A model generated the notes under the pieces. It searched no databases and was not told where the DNA came from. It saw only the letters and a list, made by a program, of their open reading frames with translations. This document shows positions 55,591 to 64,000 of a DNA stretch of 64,000 nucleotides, piece by piece. Origin of the DNA: Flavobacteriaceae bacterium (GTDB lineage: Bacteria; Bacteroidota; Bacteroidia; Flavobacteriales; Flavobacteriaceae); contig JAGYKX010000005.1 of the NCBI GenBank assembly GCA_018401115.1, positions 372,001 to 436,000 of the forward strand, in the 5' to 3' direction. The position numbers and the translations under genes were made by a program. How positions within the stretch are numbered: position 1 is the first letter of the stretch; each line of letters opens with the position of its first letter.

Positions 55591-56991
55591 TTATTTCTTT
55601 TTAACAATTTGAGCCATTAATTCTGCTTCACAAACCAATTTATTATTGGCATAAGCATAGGCTTGCATATGGCAGATTCCTCTTCTAATAGGAGAAATAA
55701 GACTACAGTGGAAAATTAATGTGTCTCCAGGAATAACTTTCTGCTTGAATCTCACATTGTCCATTTTCATGAATAAAGTGAGGTAATTTTCAGGGTCTGG
55801 CACCGTACTTAGTACAAGAACTCCTCCTGTTTGTGCCATGGCTTCAATTTGCAAAACACCTGGCATTACTGGTGCTCCTGGAAAATGCCCAACAAAAAAA
55901 TCTTCATTCATGGTCACATTCTTCATTCCAACCACATGGGTGTCTGAAAGTTCAATTATGCGGTCTATCAATAAAAATGGCGGCCTGTGAGGCAACATAT
56001 CCATGATCTGACGAATATCCATCAGTGGCGCAGCATTCAAATCGTATCTTGGAATTTGATTTCTCTTTTCAGCTTTAATCATCGCGCAAAGTTTCTTAGC
56101 AAATTGAGTATTGACAAAATGCCCTGGTTTTGTGGCTATTACTTTACCCCTAATTCTAGTGCCTGCCAACGCCAAATCTCCTATGACATCTAATAACTTG
56201 TGTCTGGCCGCTTCATTGGGCTGATTCAAAGTTAGGTTGTCTAAAATTCCATTTGGTTTTACAGATAATTTAGACTTGTTAAACGCTTTTTCTAGCTTAC
56301 GCATTGTTTCAGGAGAAATCTCTTTGTCTACATAAACAATGGCATTATTTAAATCTCCTCCTTTGATTAATCCATGGTCTAACAAAGTTTCTAATTCATG
56401 AAGAAAACTGAATGTTCTGGCCTCTGAAATCTCATTTTTAAATTCGGAAATATGATTTAAAGTGGCATTTTGAGTACCTAAAACCTTTGTGCCAAAATCT
56501 ACCATGGTAGTTACTTGGTAATGATCTGCAGGAATTAGGGTAATTTCAGATTTCGAAGTTTCATCTATGAAATTAATCACCTCAGTCACGACAAATTCTT
56601 CTCTAAGCGCTTCTAGAGTCTCTATTCCTGCACTTTCTAAAGCAGCAATAAAAAACTTTGAAGACCCATCCATAATGGGAGGTTCAGCAGCGTTTAATTC
56701 AATGAGAACATTGTCTATTTCCAGACCTACTAAGGCAGCGAGAACATGCTCTGAAGTTTGAATACTCACCCCGTCTTTTTCTAAATTTGTACCCCTTTGG
56801 GTATTCACCACATATTGTGCCTCTGCTTGAATAATTGGCTCGTCCTTTAGATCTACTCTTTTAAATCTGTAGCCTGTATTTTCCATGGCTGGTTTAAAAG
56901 TCATGGTCACTTCTGCTCCTGTATGTAAACCTACTCCAGTGAGCATTACTTCTTTAGCAATGGTAGTTTGTGCAACTGTCTTTTCTAACAT
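55591..56991 (-). CDS. lpxC/fabZ: LpxC deacetylase fused to FabZ dehydratase
   Basis: A 466-residue fusion. Residues 1-310 are LpxC with zinc ligands in SEHVLAALVG and ARHKLLDVIGDLAL. Residues about 325-466 are FabZ with HRPPFLLIDRI and the catalytic GHFPGAPVMPGVLQIEAMAQTGG. LpxC commits the cell to lipid A and FabZ makes unsaturated acyl chains, so the fusion ties the two pathways. Such fusions are typical of Bacteroidota. The ATG overlaps the lpxD stop by one base. Confidence 0.96.
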   Translation of the reverse strand: MLEKTVAQTTIAKEVMLTGVGLHTGAEVTMTFKPAMENTGYRFKRVDLKDEPIIQAEAQYVVNTQRGTNLEKDGVSIQTSEHVLAALVGLEIDNVLIELNAAEPPIMDGSSKFFIAALESAGIETLEALREEFVVTEVINFIDETSKSEITLIPADHYQVTTMVDFGTKVLGTQNATLNHISEFKNEISEARTFSFLHELETLLDHGLIKGGDLNNAIVYVDKEISPETMRKLEKAFNKSKLSVKPNGILDNLTLNQPNEAARHKLLDVIGDLALAGTRIRGKVIATKPGHFVNTQFAKKLCAMIKAEKRNQIPRYDLNAAPLMDIRQIMDMLPHRPPFLLIDRIIELSDTHVVGMKNVTMNEDFFVGHFPGAPVMPGVLQIEAMAQTGGVLVLSTVPDPENYLTLFMKMDNVRFKQKVIPGDTLIFHCSLISPIRRGICHMQAYAYANNKLVCEAELMAQIVKKK

Positions 56992-58004
56992 TACAAATAA
57001 TCTTTTGTATCTAGTTTATGAATGGTTTTTGGTAAATTTTTAAAATGAACATAAGATTTATTAAAATCTTGATATCCAAATGCTGGGGATCCCTGTAATA
57101 CTTCCTTAGATTTCACATTTCTTCCTACTCCTGATTGGGCCTGAATTTTCACATAATCACCAATGGTAATGTGGCCAACTATACCTACTTGACCTCCGAT
57201 CATACAGTGTTTTCCAATTTTAGTAGAACCTGCTATTCCTGTTTGAGCAGCAATGACTGTATGTGCTCCAACTTCTACATTGTGTGCAATTTGAATCTGA
57301 TTATCTAATTTAACCCCCTCTCTAATTACGGTTACACCAATGGTAGCCCTATCTATTGTTGTTCCCGCACCTACATCTACATGATCCTCAATAATGACAT
57401 GACCAATTTGTGGAATCTTTGTATAGCTGCCGCCTTCTTGTGGCGCAAAACCAAAACCATCTGAACCAATCACTGCATTGGGGTGAATAACACAATAATT
57501 TCCAATCACAGTATCTGAGCATATTCTCGCTCCCGGGAAAATAGTCACCTCATTTCCAATAGTCACATTTTCTGCAATATGAACATTGGGATGAATCGTT
57601 ACATTATTCCCTATTTTAGTTTGGGCTCCTATATAAGAAAAAGCCCCTAAATAAAGGTTTTTTCCATAGATAGCTTCTTTATTGATATAACTCGGGGACT
57701 CAATTCCAGATTTGGTTTTCTTAATACTGTCATAATAGGATAATAACTTAGAAAATGCACCATAGGCGTCTGGAACTTTGATCAATGTTGTACGTAGCTG
57801 CTTTTCTGGTACAAAAGTGTTATTCACTATAGTGATGGACGCATTTGTTTTGTAAATATAAGGCGTGTATTTCTGATTGGATAAAAAGGTTAAACTACCT
57901 TTTACTCCTTCCTCTATTTTAGAGACTGTTTGAACCTCCACGTCTGGGTTGCCCTCTACTTCACCTTCTAAGATCGAAGCAATTTGGCGCGCTGTAAATT
58001 TCAT
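56991..58004 (-). CDS. lpxD: UDP-3-O-acylglucosamine N-acyltransferase (housekeeping copy)
   Basis: A 337-residue LpxD. The N-terminal sugar-binding domain ([17 protein letters not shown]...[12 protein letters not shown]) and the helix with catalytic His in [10 protein letters not shown] are both canonical. It adds the second 3-hydroxyacyl chain in lipid A synthesis. It is the first gene of the lpx operon; TACTTTTG lies 5 bases before its ATG, suggesting a leaderless or near-leaderless transcript. It is one of three LpxD-type proteins in the window and the one in the conserved lpx context. Confidence 0.95.
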   Translation of the reverse strand: MKFTARQIASILEGEVEGNPDVEVQTVSKIEEGVKGSLTFLSNQKYTPYIYKTNASITIVNNTFVPEKQLRTTLIKVPDAYGAFSKLLSYYDSIKKTKSGIESPSYINKEAIYGKNLYLGAFSYIGAQTKIGNNVTIHPNVHIAENVTIGNEVTIFPGARICSDTVIGNYCVIHPNAVIGSDGFGFAPQEGGSYTKIPQIGHVIIEDHVDVGAGTTIDRATIGVTVIREGVKLDNQIQIAHNVEVGAHTVIAAQTGIAGSTKIGKHCMIGGQVGIVGHITIGDYVKIQAQSGVGRNVKSKEVLQGSPAFGYQDFNKSYVHFKNLPKTIHKLDTKDYL

Positions 58005-58008
58005 AGTG

Positions 58009-58016
58009 CAAAAGTA
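58009..58016 (-). promoter_or_regulatory. -7 box (TACTTTTG) directly before lpxD
   Basis: The minus strand reads TACTTTTG, a perfect TAnnTTTG box, with only 4 bases between its last G and the lpxD ATG (58004). If active, transcription would start at or within a base or two of the start codon. The gap to the HD gene stop is only 23 bases, so the -33 region lies in that gene's 3' end. Confidence 0.5.
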
Positions 58017-58027
58017 AGAAATAATAC

Positions 58028-59248
58028 TTAAAAGCCTTTTTTAGGATAGCATATATAATGCTTCTCTACTTTGTGGGTCAATGCTTCAAAAAACGAAGGC
58101 GCTAATTGGGTGGCAATATTAACTTTTTTACCTGATTTTTTAATCATATAAATAGGGGTATTTAATGGATTATATGCCAGATTAGAAAAGGTTCCTGAGA
58201 ATACAAAGTAGGGCCATGTGTTTTTATCGTAGCCTGCTGCCTCTAATAGTTTTGTTTTCGTAGCTTTTTTTGTTTCGGAAAATGGGGTTTCTTTAATTTT
58301 AATTTTCAACAAACTACGGTTCAATATCATAACACATAAATGCGACAAAACAACATCTTTATGGTCGCTCCAAGTTTTTATAGCTGCGTAAATATCAGTG
58401 TCGTCTAATTTTGAAAATTGCTCCATAGTCTCATCCGACAATTGTATGCCATCCTGATGATTTAAAAAATACATTAAAGCGTTTGTTGCTTGTAAATGCT
58501 CTCCTTGCTTAAGTAAGGTCTTTGCCCTTTCAAAAATTTTAATCAATATGGCTTCTGCTGCAATACCTGTTTTATGCAAGTATACCTGCCAGTACATAAA
58601 ACGTCTGGCCATGAGGTATTTTTCCACTGAATAAAGTCCTTTTTCTTCAATCACTAGCGTCTGATCTACTACATTAAGCATACTGATCAATCGTTCAGAA
58701 TTTATATTTCCTTCAGCAACGCCAGTATAAAAGCTATCCCTTTTTAAATAATCAAGCCTATCTACATCTAATTGACTAGAAACAAGTTGATTAAAAAATA
58801 ACCTTTCGCTTTCTCCTTTAAAAATACTAATGGCTAAATTTAAAGCGCCATTAAATTGATCGTTTAAAATATGCATAAACTTTAAAGAAAGCGTTTCATG
58901 ACTAATCTTGGGTATTATACTATGCTCCATGGCATGAGAAAAAGGGCCATGACCAATGTCATGTAATAAAATTGCAATTTGTAAAGCCCTTGATTCTTCA
59001 ATGTTTATAGCAACGCCTTTGGATTGTAAAACGCTAATAGATTGCTGCATGAGATGTACACAACCTAAGGCATGATGAAACCTTGTATGGTGTGCGCCAG
59101 GATATACTAAAGAAGATAAGCCTACCTGAGCTATTCTTCTAAGTCTCTGGAAATAAGGCGTTTCAATAAGTTCCAAAATTAGTGAATCATTAATCCTGAT
59201 AAAACCGTAAATTGGATCGTTGAATACGTATTGTTTTAAATTGGTTTT
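58028..59248 (-). CDS. HD-domain phosphohydrolase (SAMHD1/dGTPase-like)
   Basis: A metal-dependent HD protein. [28 protein letters not shown] and [14 protein letters not shown] carry the H...HD...D ligands and the surrounding pattern of the dNTP-triphosphohydrolase-like group. I choose the TTG at 59248 (read [19 protein letters not shown]), giving 406 residues, because a TATATTTG promoter box at 59270-59277 covers the only upstream ATG (59302). The gene is divergent from porX. Its substrate is unknown; nucleotide hydrolysis is inferred from family. Confidence 0.85.
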   Translation of the reverse strand, partial: KTNLKQYVFNDPIYGFIRINDSLILELIETPYFQRLRRIAQVGLSSLVYPGAHHTRFHHALGCVHLMQQSISVLQSKGVAINIEESRALQIAILLHDIGHGPFSHAMEHSIIPKISHETLSLKFMHILNDQFNGALNLAISIFKGESERLFFNQLVSSQLDVDRLDYLKRDSFYTGVAEGNINSERLISMLNVVDQTLVIEEKGLYSVEKYLMARRFMYWQVYLHKTGIAAEAILIKIFERAKTLLKQGEHLQATNALMYFLNHQDGIQLSDETMEQFSKLDDTDIYAAIKTWSDHKDVVLSHLCVMILNRSLLKIKIKETPFSETKKATKTKLLEAAGYDKNTWPYFVFSGTFSNLAYNPLNTPIYMIKKSGKKVNIATQLAPSFFEALTHKVEKHYICYPKKGF

Positions 59249-59269
59249 CAAAAGCCAGATTGTTTTAAA

Positions 59270-59277
59270 CAAATATA
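59270..59277 (-). promoter_or_regulatory. -7 box (TATATTTG) of the HD phosphohydrolase gene
   Basis: The minus strand reads TATATTTG, an exact TAnnTTTG match, in the 37-base gap between the chosen HD start (TTG 59248) and the porX ATG (59286). Transcription would start near 59263, downstream of the alternative ATG at 59302, which is why I reject that ATG. Confidence 0.5.
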
Positions 59278-59285
59278 CACACTTA

Positions 59286-60830
59286 ATGAATAAACACTGC
59301 ATTTTATGGGTAGATGATGAGGTAGATTATCTAAAACCACACTTCCTTTTTTTAAATCAAAAGGGCTATGATGTTATTGGCTTTAACAGTGCCCATGAAG
59401 GCCTAGTTTATCTTGAGCAAAATGAAGTGAGTATTGTTTTATTAGATGAAAATATGCCTGGCATATCTGGTTTGGAAGCCTTGACAATTATAAGCGAAAA
59501 GGGAATTAACGTCCCCGTAATCATGGTCACTAATAACCAGGAAGAATACACTTTAAACCAAGCGCTTTCCAATAGTATTGCTGATTTTTTACTCAAACCC
59601 ATACACCCTAATCAAGTATATGCATCTGTTAAAAAAGTATTGGAACAAAAACTAATCGCAAATGACAAAAAACAAACAGATTTTCTAAGCAGTCATCTAA
59701 AAATATCGGAAGATATTTATGAAGCTAATAGTATTGAAGACTTTTATGGCTTGTATCAATCTCTTGTAGAATGGCAAATACAGTTTGAAAATAGCCATAA
59801 TAAATTGTTATTAGACATGCTAGAGGGTCATTTCCAAAATGCCAACTTAAAATTTTCAGAATTGGTTACAGACTCCTATGAATCATGGATTCAAAACGCT
59901 AATGGCCCCGTTTTTTCTCATCAATTATTAAACAAAAAAATAACCCCTTTAATCAAAGAAAAAAAAACATTGGTATTGCTTTTAGACAATTTAAGAGCGG
60001 ATCATTGGCAAACTATTAAACCTGTTTTAGAAACACAATTTAATGTGGTAAAAGATGAATTTTATACAGCTATTTTACCCACTGTGACACAATACGCTAG
60101 AAACGCTATCTTTTCTGGATTGCTCCCTATTGAAATTAAAAACAAATATCCCAAACAATGGAAAGAGGACACTGAAGAAGGCTTGAAAAATGAATTTGAA
60201 GCTTTATTTTTTAAAGAATATTGTGAAAGAAACAACTTAAAAATTTCCCATTCTTATGTGAAAATTAATCATAGTAAACAAGCAACTAATTACATAAAAG
60301 ATTTTAAAAAAATAGCGAAAAATGATTTAAATTTTGTCGTACTTGGTTTTATAGATCAGCTTTCTCACGCCAAAACAACCCATCAGATCATAAATGACAT
60401 AACACACAACAACAAAGCCTATAGAGAAACTACATTAAATTGGTTTTCAAATTCATATCTACAAGAAATTTTAAAACTGACTGTAGATCATAATATTCAA
60501 TTAATTATCACTACAGATCACGGAGCCATTAAGGTAGAACATCCAAGCATGATAAAAGGAAATAGAGACCATACAGATAATTTGAGATATAAAAACGGAC
60601 ATAGAATAAATAGCAGCGAAAAATCGAGCTTCCAAGTAGATGTTCCAGAAAATATTGGTCTTCCGAAAAGTAGCTTGGCTAGCACCTATGTATTTGCTAA
60701 AAACAAATCTTTTTTTGTCTACCCTAATGAATTTAACAAATTCGCAGATAAATACAGAAATTCATATCAGCACGGAGGCATTTCCATGGAAGAAATGATG
60801 GTGCCTTTTGTGGTATTAATACCTAAATAA
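59286..60830 (+). CDS. porX: PorX-type response regulator with PglZ domain
   Basis: A 514-residue protein that starts MNKHCILWVDDEVDYL (ATG 59286; the frame is open further upstream but homology begins here). The receiver domain has acidic residues D10, D11 and E12, the phosphorylation site D54 in LLDENMPG and K104 in LLKP. After a helical linker (about 120-220) comes a PglZ/alkaline-phosphatase-like domain with metal-ligand candidates D234 in LLDNLRADHW, a Thr in LPTVTQYARNA, TTDHGAI and H496 in YQHGGIS. PorX relays signals to the type IX secretion system and has been reported to act as a phosphodiesterase. PorY and T9SS genes are not in the window. Confidence 0.93.
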   Translation: MNKHCILWVDDEVDYLKPHFLFLNQKGYDVIGFNSAHEGLVYLEQNEVSIVLLDENMPGISGLEALTIISEKGINVPVIMVTNNQEEYTLNQALSNSIADFLLKPIHPNQVYASVKKVLEQKLIANDKKQTDFLSSHLKISEDIYEANSIEDFYGLYQSLVEWQIQFENSHNKLLLDMLEGHFQNANLKFSELVTDSYESWIQNANGPVFSHQLLNKKITPLIKEKKTLVLLLDNLRADHWQTIKPVLETQFNVVKDEFYTAILPTVTQYARNAIFSGLLPIEIKNKYPKQWKEDTEEGLKNEFEALFFKEYCERNNLKISHSYVKINHSKQATNYIKDFKKIAKNDLNFVVLGFIDQLSHAKTTHQIINDITHNNKAYRETTLNWFSNSYLQEILKLTVDHNIQLIITTDHGAIKVEHPSMIKGNRDHTDNLRYKNGHRINSSEKSSFQVDVPENIGLPKSSLASTYVFAKNKSFFVYPNEFNKFADKYRNSYQHGGISMEEMMVPFVVLIPK

Positions 60831-60918
60831 AAACTAATAAAAAACACAAATGATTTGGATAATTAATAAGGCTATGGTGATCATACTAAAGAAATTATAA
60901 TACTTTAAAAACTGTTCC

Positions 60919-60926
60919 TATATTTG
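60919..60926 (+). promoter_or_regulatory. -7 box (TATATTTG) upstream of tsaE
   Basis: TATATTTG matches TAnnTTTG exactly, 65 bases before the tsaE ATG at 60991, in the 160-base gap after porX. It indicates a separate transcript for tsaE-ald. The -33 region has no clear TTG. The rest of the gap is AT-rich with no terminator hairpin that I can recognise. Confidence 0.42.
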
Positions 60927-60990
60927 GATGTTTTAACAATATGGCACACAATTTTTCAATTCCACCACAAAAGCTCATTTTTTCGATTAA

Positions 60991-61404
60991 ATGCTAGATA
61001 TTATCTATAAAGAGTCCGATTTAGAAAATCTTTCTCGAGTACTAATAAAAGAATTACCCTACAAAATCGTTTGTTTTGAGGCTCCGATGGGTGCTGGAAA
61101 AACAACACTCATAAAAGCTATTTTGAAAACGCTAGAGGCTTCTGACAGCGGTCAAAGTCCCAGTTTTGGAATTGTTAATGAATATCCAGATGCTGATGGG
61201 AACACCCTAGCTTATCACTTTGATTTTTACAGGCTCAACAGCTTAGAAGAAGCTATGGATTTTGGTATAGAAGAATATCTTGATTTTGATGGATGGATTT
61301 TTATTGAATGGCCAGAAATAATTAAAAGTTTACTCCCTAAAAATGTTACTTTTTTAGAAATAAGTATCTTGGATCACACAACAAGACAACTTTACATACA
61401 ATAA
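60991..61404 (+). CDS. tsaE: tRNA threonylcarbamoyladenosine synthesis ATPase
   Basis: A 137-residue P-loop protein. The Walker A motif is APMGAGKTTLIKAI, and SPSFGIVNEYPD plus YHFDFYRLNSLEEAMDFGIEEYL and FIEWPE are the typical TsaE blocks. With TsaB, TsaC and TsaD it makes t6A37 in tRNA. It is placed 2 bases before ald, as in many flavobacteria. Confidence 0.95.
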   Translation: MLDIIYKESDLENLSRVLIKELPYKIVCFEAPMGAGKTTLIKAILKTLEASDSGQSPSFGIVNEYPDADGNTLAYHFDFYRLNSLEEAMDFGIEEYLDFDGWIFIEWPEIIKSLLPKNVTFLEISILDHTTRQLYIQ

Positions 61405-61406
61405 CC

Positions 61407-62603
61407 ATGAATTCTACCTCACCTTTTAGTATAGAAGAACTCAAAACACAAGAAGAACGATTAGAGATTCTCAGTAAAAAAGGAGACTTAAATATTGGGG
61501 TTCCTAAAGAAGACACAACTTTTGAAAAAAGGGTTTGCCTTACTCCTGACGCAGTCTATGCTTTAATTTCAAATAACCACAGGGTTCTTATTGAATCTGG
61601 TGCTGGCTCAGCTTCAAGCTTTTCAGATGAAGATTATATTAAAGCAGGGGCGTTAGTCACTAAATTCAAAAAAGAAGTATTTGAATGTCCACTTATTTTA
61701 AAAGTGTCCCCACCTAGCCTTTCTGAAATAGATTTGATTAAACCCAATAGTGTACTAATATCTGCCATTCAAAAAAAAACACAAGAAAAAGCTTATTTTA
61801 CTGCCTTAGAAGCTAAGAAAGTTACTGCTATTGGATTTGAGCTAATTACGGATAGAGACGGAAGCTTCCCTGTTTTAAAATCTTTAAGTCAAATTGGAGG
61901 TACTGCTGCTGTTCATATTGCAGCTGAACTAATGTCTTCTTCCAACAGCGGAAAAGGACTCCTTTTTGGAAATATGAGCGGAATACCGCCCGTTGAGGTG
62001 GTTGTTTTTGGTGCGGGTACTGCTGGGAGCTACGCAGTAAAGTCTGCCCTTAATTTTGGGGCATCAGTAAAAGTATTTGACGCGTCTGTTTCAAGACTCA
62101 GGGCTTTACAGGACAGTTTAAATGTCCCTATTTTCACCTCTACCCTTCAGCCCAAAAACATGCTCAAAGCTCTCAGAAGATGTGACGTAGCTATAGGAGC
62201 TCAAATCGGTAAAAAGTACAGCCCTATTATTGTACAAGAATCTATGGTATCTCATATGAAAAAGGGAGCCGTCATTATAGATATGAGTATTGATCAGGGA
62301 GGTTGCTTTGAAACTTCTGAACTCACTACCCATCAAAAACCAACCATTGAAAAGTTTGGTGTAATTCATTATTGTGTTCCAAATATTCCGGCCAGGTACC
62401 CTAAAACAGCCTCTGTTTCAATAAGCAATATTTGTCTTCCTTACCTTTTACAAATTGCAGAAAAAGGTGGTTTAGAAAATGCCCTTAGATATGATAATGG
62501 TCTAAGAAATGGCTTGTATCTTTACCGTGGTATTCTAACCAATGCAGCTTTAGCTGAATGGTACGAATTACCATTTAACGACATTAATTTTTTAATATTC
62601 TAG
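61407..62603 (+). CDS. ald: Alanine dehydrogenase
   Basis: A 398-residue NAD-dependent enzyme of the Ald/PntA family. After an N-terminal extension, NIGVPKEDTTFEKRVCLTPDAV starts the family pattern; the NAD-binding loop is VVVFGAGTAGSYAVKSA; DMSIDQGGCFETSE and HYCVPNIPARYPKTASVSISN follow. It converts alanine to pyruvate and ammonium or the reverse. The N-terminal extension of about 30 residues is usual in this phylum. It is followed by the DUF4258 gene after 1 base. Confidence 0.93.
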   Translation: MNSTSPFSIEELKTQEERLEILSKKGDLNIGVPKEDTTFEKRVCLTPDAVYALISNNHRVLIESGAGSASSFSDEDYIKAGALVTKFKKEVFECPLILKVSPPSLSEIDLIKPNSVLISAIQKKTQEKAYFTALEAKKVTAIGFELITDRDGSFPVLKSLSQIGGTAAVHIAAELMSSSNSGKGLLFGNMSGIPPVEVVVFGAGTAGSYAVKSALNFGASVKVFDASVSRLRALQDSLNVPIFTSTLQPKNMLKALRRCDVAIGAQIGKKYSPIIVQESMVSHMKKGAVIIDMSIDQGGCFETSELTTHQKPTIEKFGVIHYCVPNIPARYPKTASVSISNICLPYLLQIAEKGGLENALRYDNGLRNGLYLYRGILTNAALAEWYELPFNDINFLIF

Positions 62604-62604
62604 T

Positions 62605-62997
62605 ATGCCCTTCATAAAAAGATTAGGTTATTTCTTGTTTGGATTATCAATTGGTTTAGTTTTTTTAGCTTTTTTTTTAAACAAAAAAACCAAGGAGACA
62701 GGTACCTCATTTTGTTACCTACCCAATTGTAGGGTTTTAAAAGATATGAGGAGTAAACCTCTGTACTTTTCTGAAAGTATTGACCGATATTTATTAAATA
62801 AAACTTTAGACAGTCTTACCATTAATTACTTTTTCCTAGAGGGAGATGTAAATTTCTCTTTAAGCAACACAAAATCTGTTCCATGTAAAACCTATGTCAT
62901 AGAAGCTGAAATTGACCATAAAGAGGCATTACTAACAGTTAAAAATTGTCCCTCTAAACTAGAAGTTCAAGACTTTAAATGGACCAAAAAAGATTAA
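62605..62997 (+). CDS. DUF4258 domain-containing membrane-anchored protein
   Basis: A 130-residue protein. A single membrane helix (RLGYFLFGLSIGLVFLAFFL, residues 6-25) is followed by GTSFCYLPNCRVLKDMRSKPLYFSE and a C-terminal VKNCPSKLEVQ. The pattern fits flavobacterial DUF4258 proteins with paired Cys residues; function is unknown. It lies 1 base after ald and is convergent with proline dehydrogenase across 7 bases. Confidence 0.8.
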   Translation: MPFIKRLGYFLFGLSIGLVFLAFFLNKKTKETGTSFCYLPNCRVLKDMRSKPLYFSESIDRYLLNKTLDSLTINYFFLEGDVNFSLSNTKSVPCKTYVIEAEIDHKEALLTVKNCPSKLEVQDFKWTKKD

Positions 62998-63004
62998 TCT
63001 AGAT

Positions 63005-64000
63005 CTATTGAATTTTTCTTCTTTTTCGCTCTGCAGCTAAAAGATTCAATTCTCTGTTTGTTTGCCCAGCTACAGAAGTATTCTCTTCCGCACGCCTCAT
63101 CAAATATGGCATAACATCTTTTACGGGTCCAAAAGGAAGGTATTTAGATACATTGAAGTTGTTGGCAGCTAAATTATAGGATATATGGTCACTCATTCCA
63201 TATAATTGACCAAACCATATTCTTGAATCATTCTTTGGAATACCATTTTTCTCCATTGCATCCATTAATAAATAAGTGCTTTCTTCATTGTGAGTTCCCA
63301 AGAAAACAGCTATTCTATCTATATGAGATAGCATAAAACTTACAATCGTGTTAAAATTTTCATCTGTGGCGGTTTTATTCTCACAAATGGGACTTTTATA
63401 CCCCTTTTCTGAAGCACGAATACGCTCTTTCTCCATATATGCACCTCTAACTACTTTAATGCCTATTTTAAAATCATGTAATGTAGCATAATCATATAAA
63501 CCTTTAATATAGTTAAGCCTATCCCATCTATATGCCTGTAAAGTATTATAAATTAAAACTTTGTCTTTATTAAACTCTTGCATCATTTCGCAAACCAACT
63601 GATCAGCAGCATCTTGCATCCAGCTTTCTTCTCCATCTATCAATAATGGAATGTTATTATTACTCGCTGCTAAACAAATAGACCTAAATCTAGCCTTGAC
63701 CAAAGACCAATCTTGTTTTTCCTGAACTGAAAGAATCGCGCTTAGTCCTACTTTTTCATATAGGGTTATGCGGCCTAATGCCGTAGGCTTAAAAACCACA
63801 AAAGGAATGTGTTTTTTTGTAGTAGCAAATGTTATAAGTGATTCAATTTTTTGTTGGATCTGATCAAAATAAGCGTCATTTGACTTTCCTTCTACTGAAT
63901 AATCTAACACAGAAAAAACATTTTTTTCATGCATTGCATCCATCACTGGCTCACAATCGCGCTCACTTACGCCACCGCAAAAATGATCAAATACAGTAGC
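63005..64000 (-). CDS. Proline dehydrogenase, C-terminal part
   Basis: The frame is open through the right edge (ATVFDHFCGGVSERDCEPV precedes the first in-window start-like codon), so the gene begins beyond 64000. The TIM-barrel FAD enzyme pattern is clear: IKVVRGAYMEKER, FGQLYGMSDHISYNLA and YLPFGPVKDVMPYLMRRAEENTSV, the last with the substrate-carboxylate-binding Arg pair. It oxidises proline to pyrroline-5-carboxylate. The in-frame GTG and ATG at 63946 and 63943 are internal, not true starts. Confidence 0.92.
   Translation of the reverse strand, partial: ATVFDHFCGGVSERDCEPVMDAMHEKNVFSVLDYSVEGKSNDAYFDQIQQKIESLITFATTKKHIPFVVFKPTALGRITLYEKVGLSAILSVQEKQDWSLVKARFRSICLAASNNNIPLLIDGEESWMQDAADQLVCEMMQEFNKDKVLIYNTLQAYRWDRLNYIKGLYDYATLHDFKIGIKVVRGAYMEKERIRASEKGYKSPICENKTATDENFNTIVSFMLSHIDRIAVFLGTHNEESTYLLMDAMEKNGIPKNDSRIWFGQLYGMSDHISYNLAANNFNVSKYLPFGPVKDVMPYLMRRAEENTSVAGQTNRELNLLAAERKRRKIQ

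Noticed and set aside
59249..59302. ATG 59302 as start of the HD phosphohydrolase.
   Set aside because: It lies upstream of the TATATTTG box, overlaps porX, and adds Cys/Phe-rich residues unlike the family.
60941..60997. A 19-codon ORF (ATG 60941 to TAG 60997) between the tsaE promoter box and the tsaE start, with the stop overlapping the tsaE ATG.
   Set aside because: Its peptide has no run of a single amino acid and no hairpin or terminator follows, so nothing supports a leader-peptide role; chance is likely in AT-rich DNA.

Overview
The window looks like a contiguous chromosomal stretch from a low-GC member of the Bacteroidota, most likely Flavobacteriaceae. Supporting signs: a PorX-type response regulator with a PglZ domain (type IX secretion control), fused 2-oxoacid dehydrogenase E1 alpha/beta, fused LpxC/FabZ, a short primary sigma factor without region 1.1, DUF2452, DUF6155 and DUF1835 proteins, and repeated TAnnTTTG promoter boxes with few Shine-Dalgarno sequences. 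No rRNA, tRNA, CRISPR array, insertion sequence or prophage was seen. Genes are packed; the largest gap is about 208 bases (14925-15132), so no stretch over 300 bases lacks a gene.

Layout. 1-8.9 kb: end of a dicarboxylate symporter, DCC thiol oxidoreductase, MutS2-like ATPase, uracil-DNA glycosylase, nucleoside phosphorylase, DUF1835 protein, SUI1 factor, 2OG-Fe(II) oxygenase and branched-chain 2-oxoacid dehydrogenase E1. 9-15 kb: exported sugar isomerase-like protein, a frameshifted PepSY membrane gene, a DEAD-box helicase, an EamA transporter, an LpxD paralogue and a lipoprotein-type SPFH protein. 15.1-20.2 kb: TetR regulator, ABC transporter, HlyD adaptor and TolC channel in one operon; the ABC ATPase has degenerate catalytic motifs. 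20.3-31.4 kb: M28 and M14 peptidases, cold-shock-domain protein, amidase, DUF2452, serine hydrolase, menB, glycosyltransferase, helicase and a hydroxyacid dehydrogenase. 31.5-37.9 kb: DUF6155, primary sigma factor, M19 dipeptidase, small conserved proteins, CorA, TruA and a decayed membrane-protein gene. 38-43.3 kb: an M16 peptidase pair and an AAA/VWA pair.

43.4-50.5 kb is a complete, tightly overlapping histidine operon, hisG-D-C-B-H-A-F-IE, all on the minus strand. It is preceded by a 17-codon leader ORF with four His codons and by a rho-independent terminator directly before hisG, the classical layout of ribosome-mediated attenuation. 50.6-58 kb carries a second SPFH protein, fabG, sucD (interrupted by two single-base insertions) and the lipid A cluster lpxD-lpxC/fabZ-lpxA-efp-lpxD paralogue. 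58-64 kb carries an HD phosphohydrolase divergent from porX, then tsaE, alanine dehydrogenase, a DUF4258 protein and the C-terminal part of proline dehydrogenase.

Most of the window is core metabolism and envelope biogenesis. The points that deserve attention are the his attenuator, the degenerate ABC export operon, three LpxD-type acyltransferases, -7 boxes placed so close to start codons that leaderless or near-leaderless mRNAs are predicted, and three interrupted genes that are either real decay or assembly errors.
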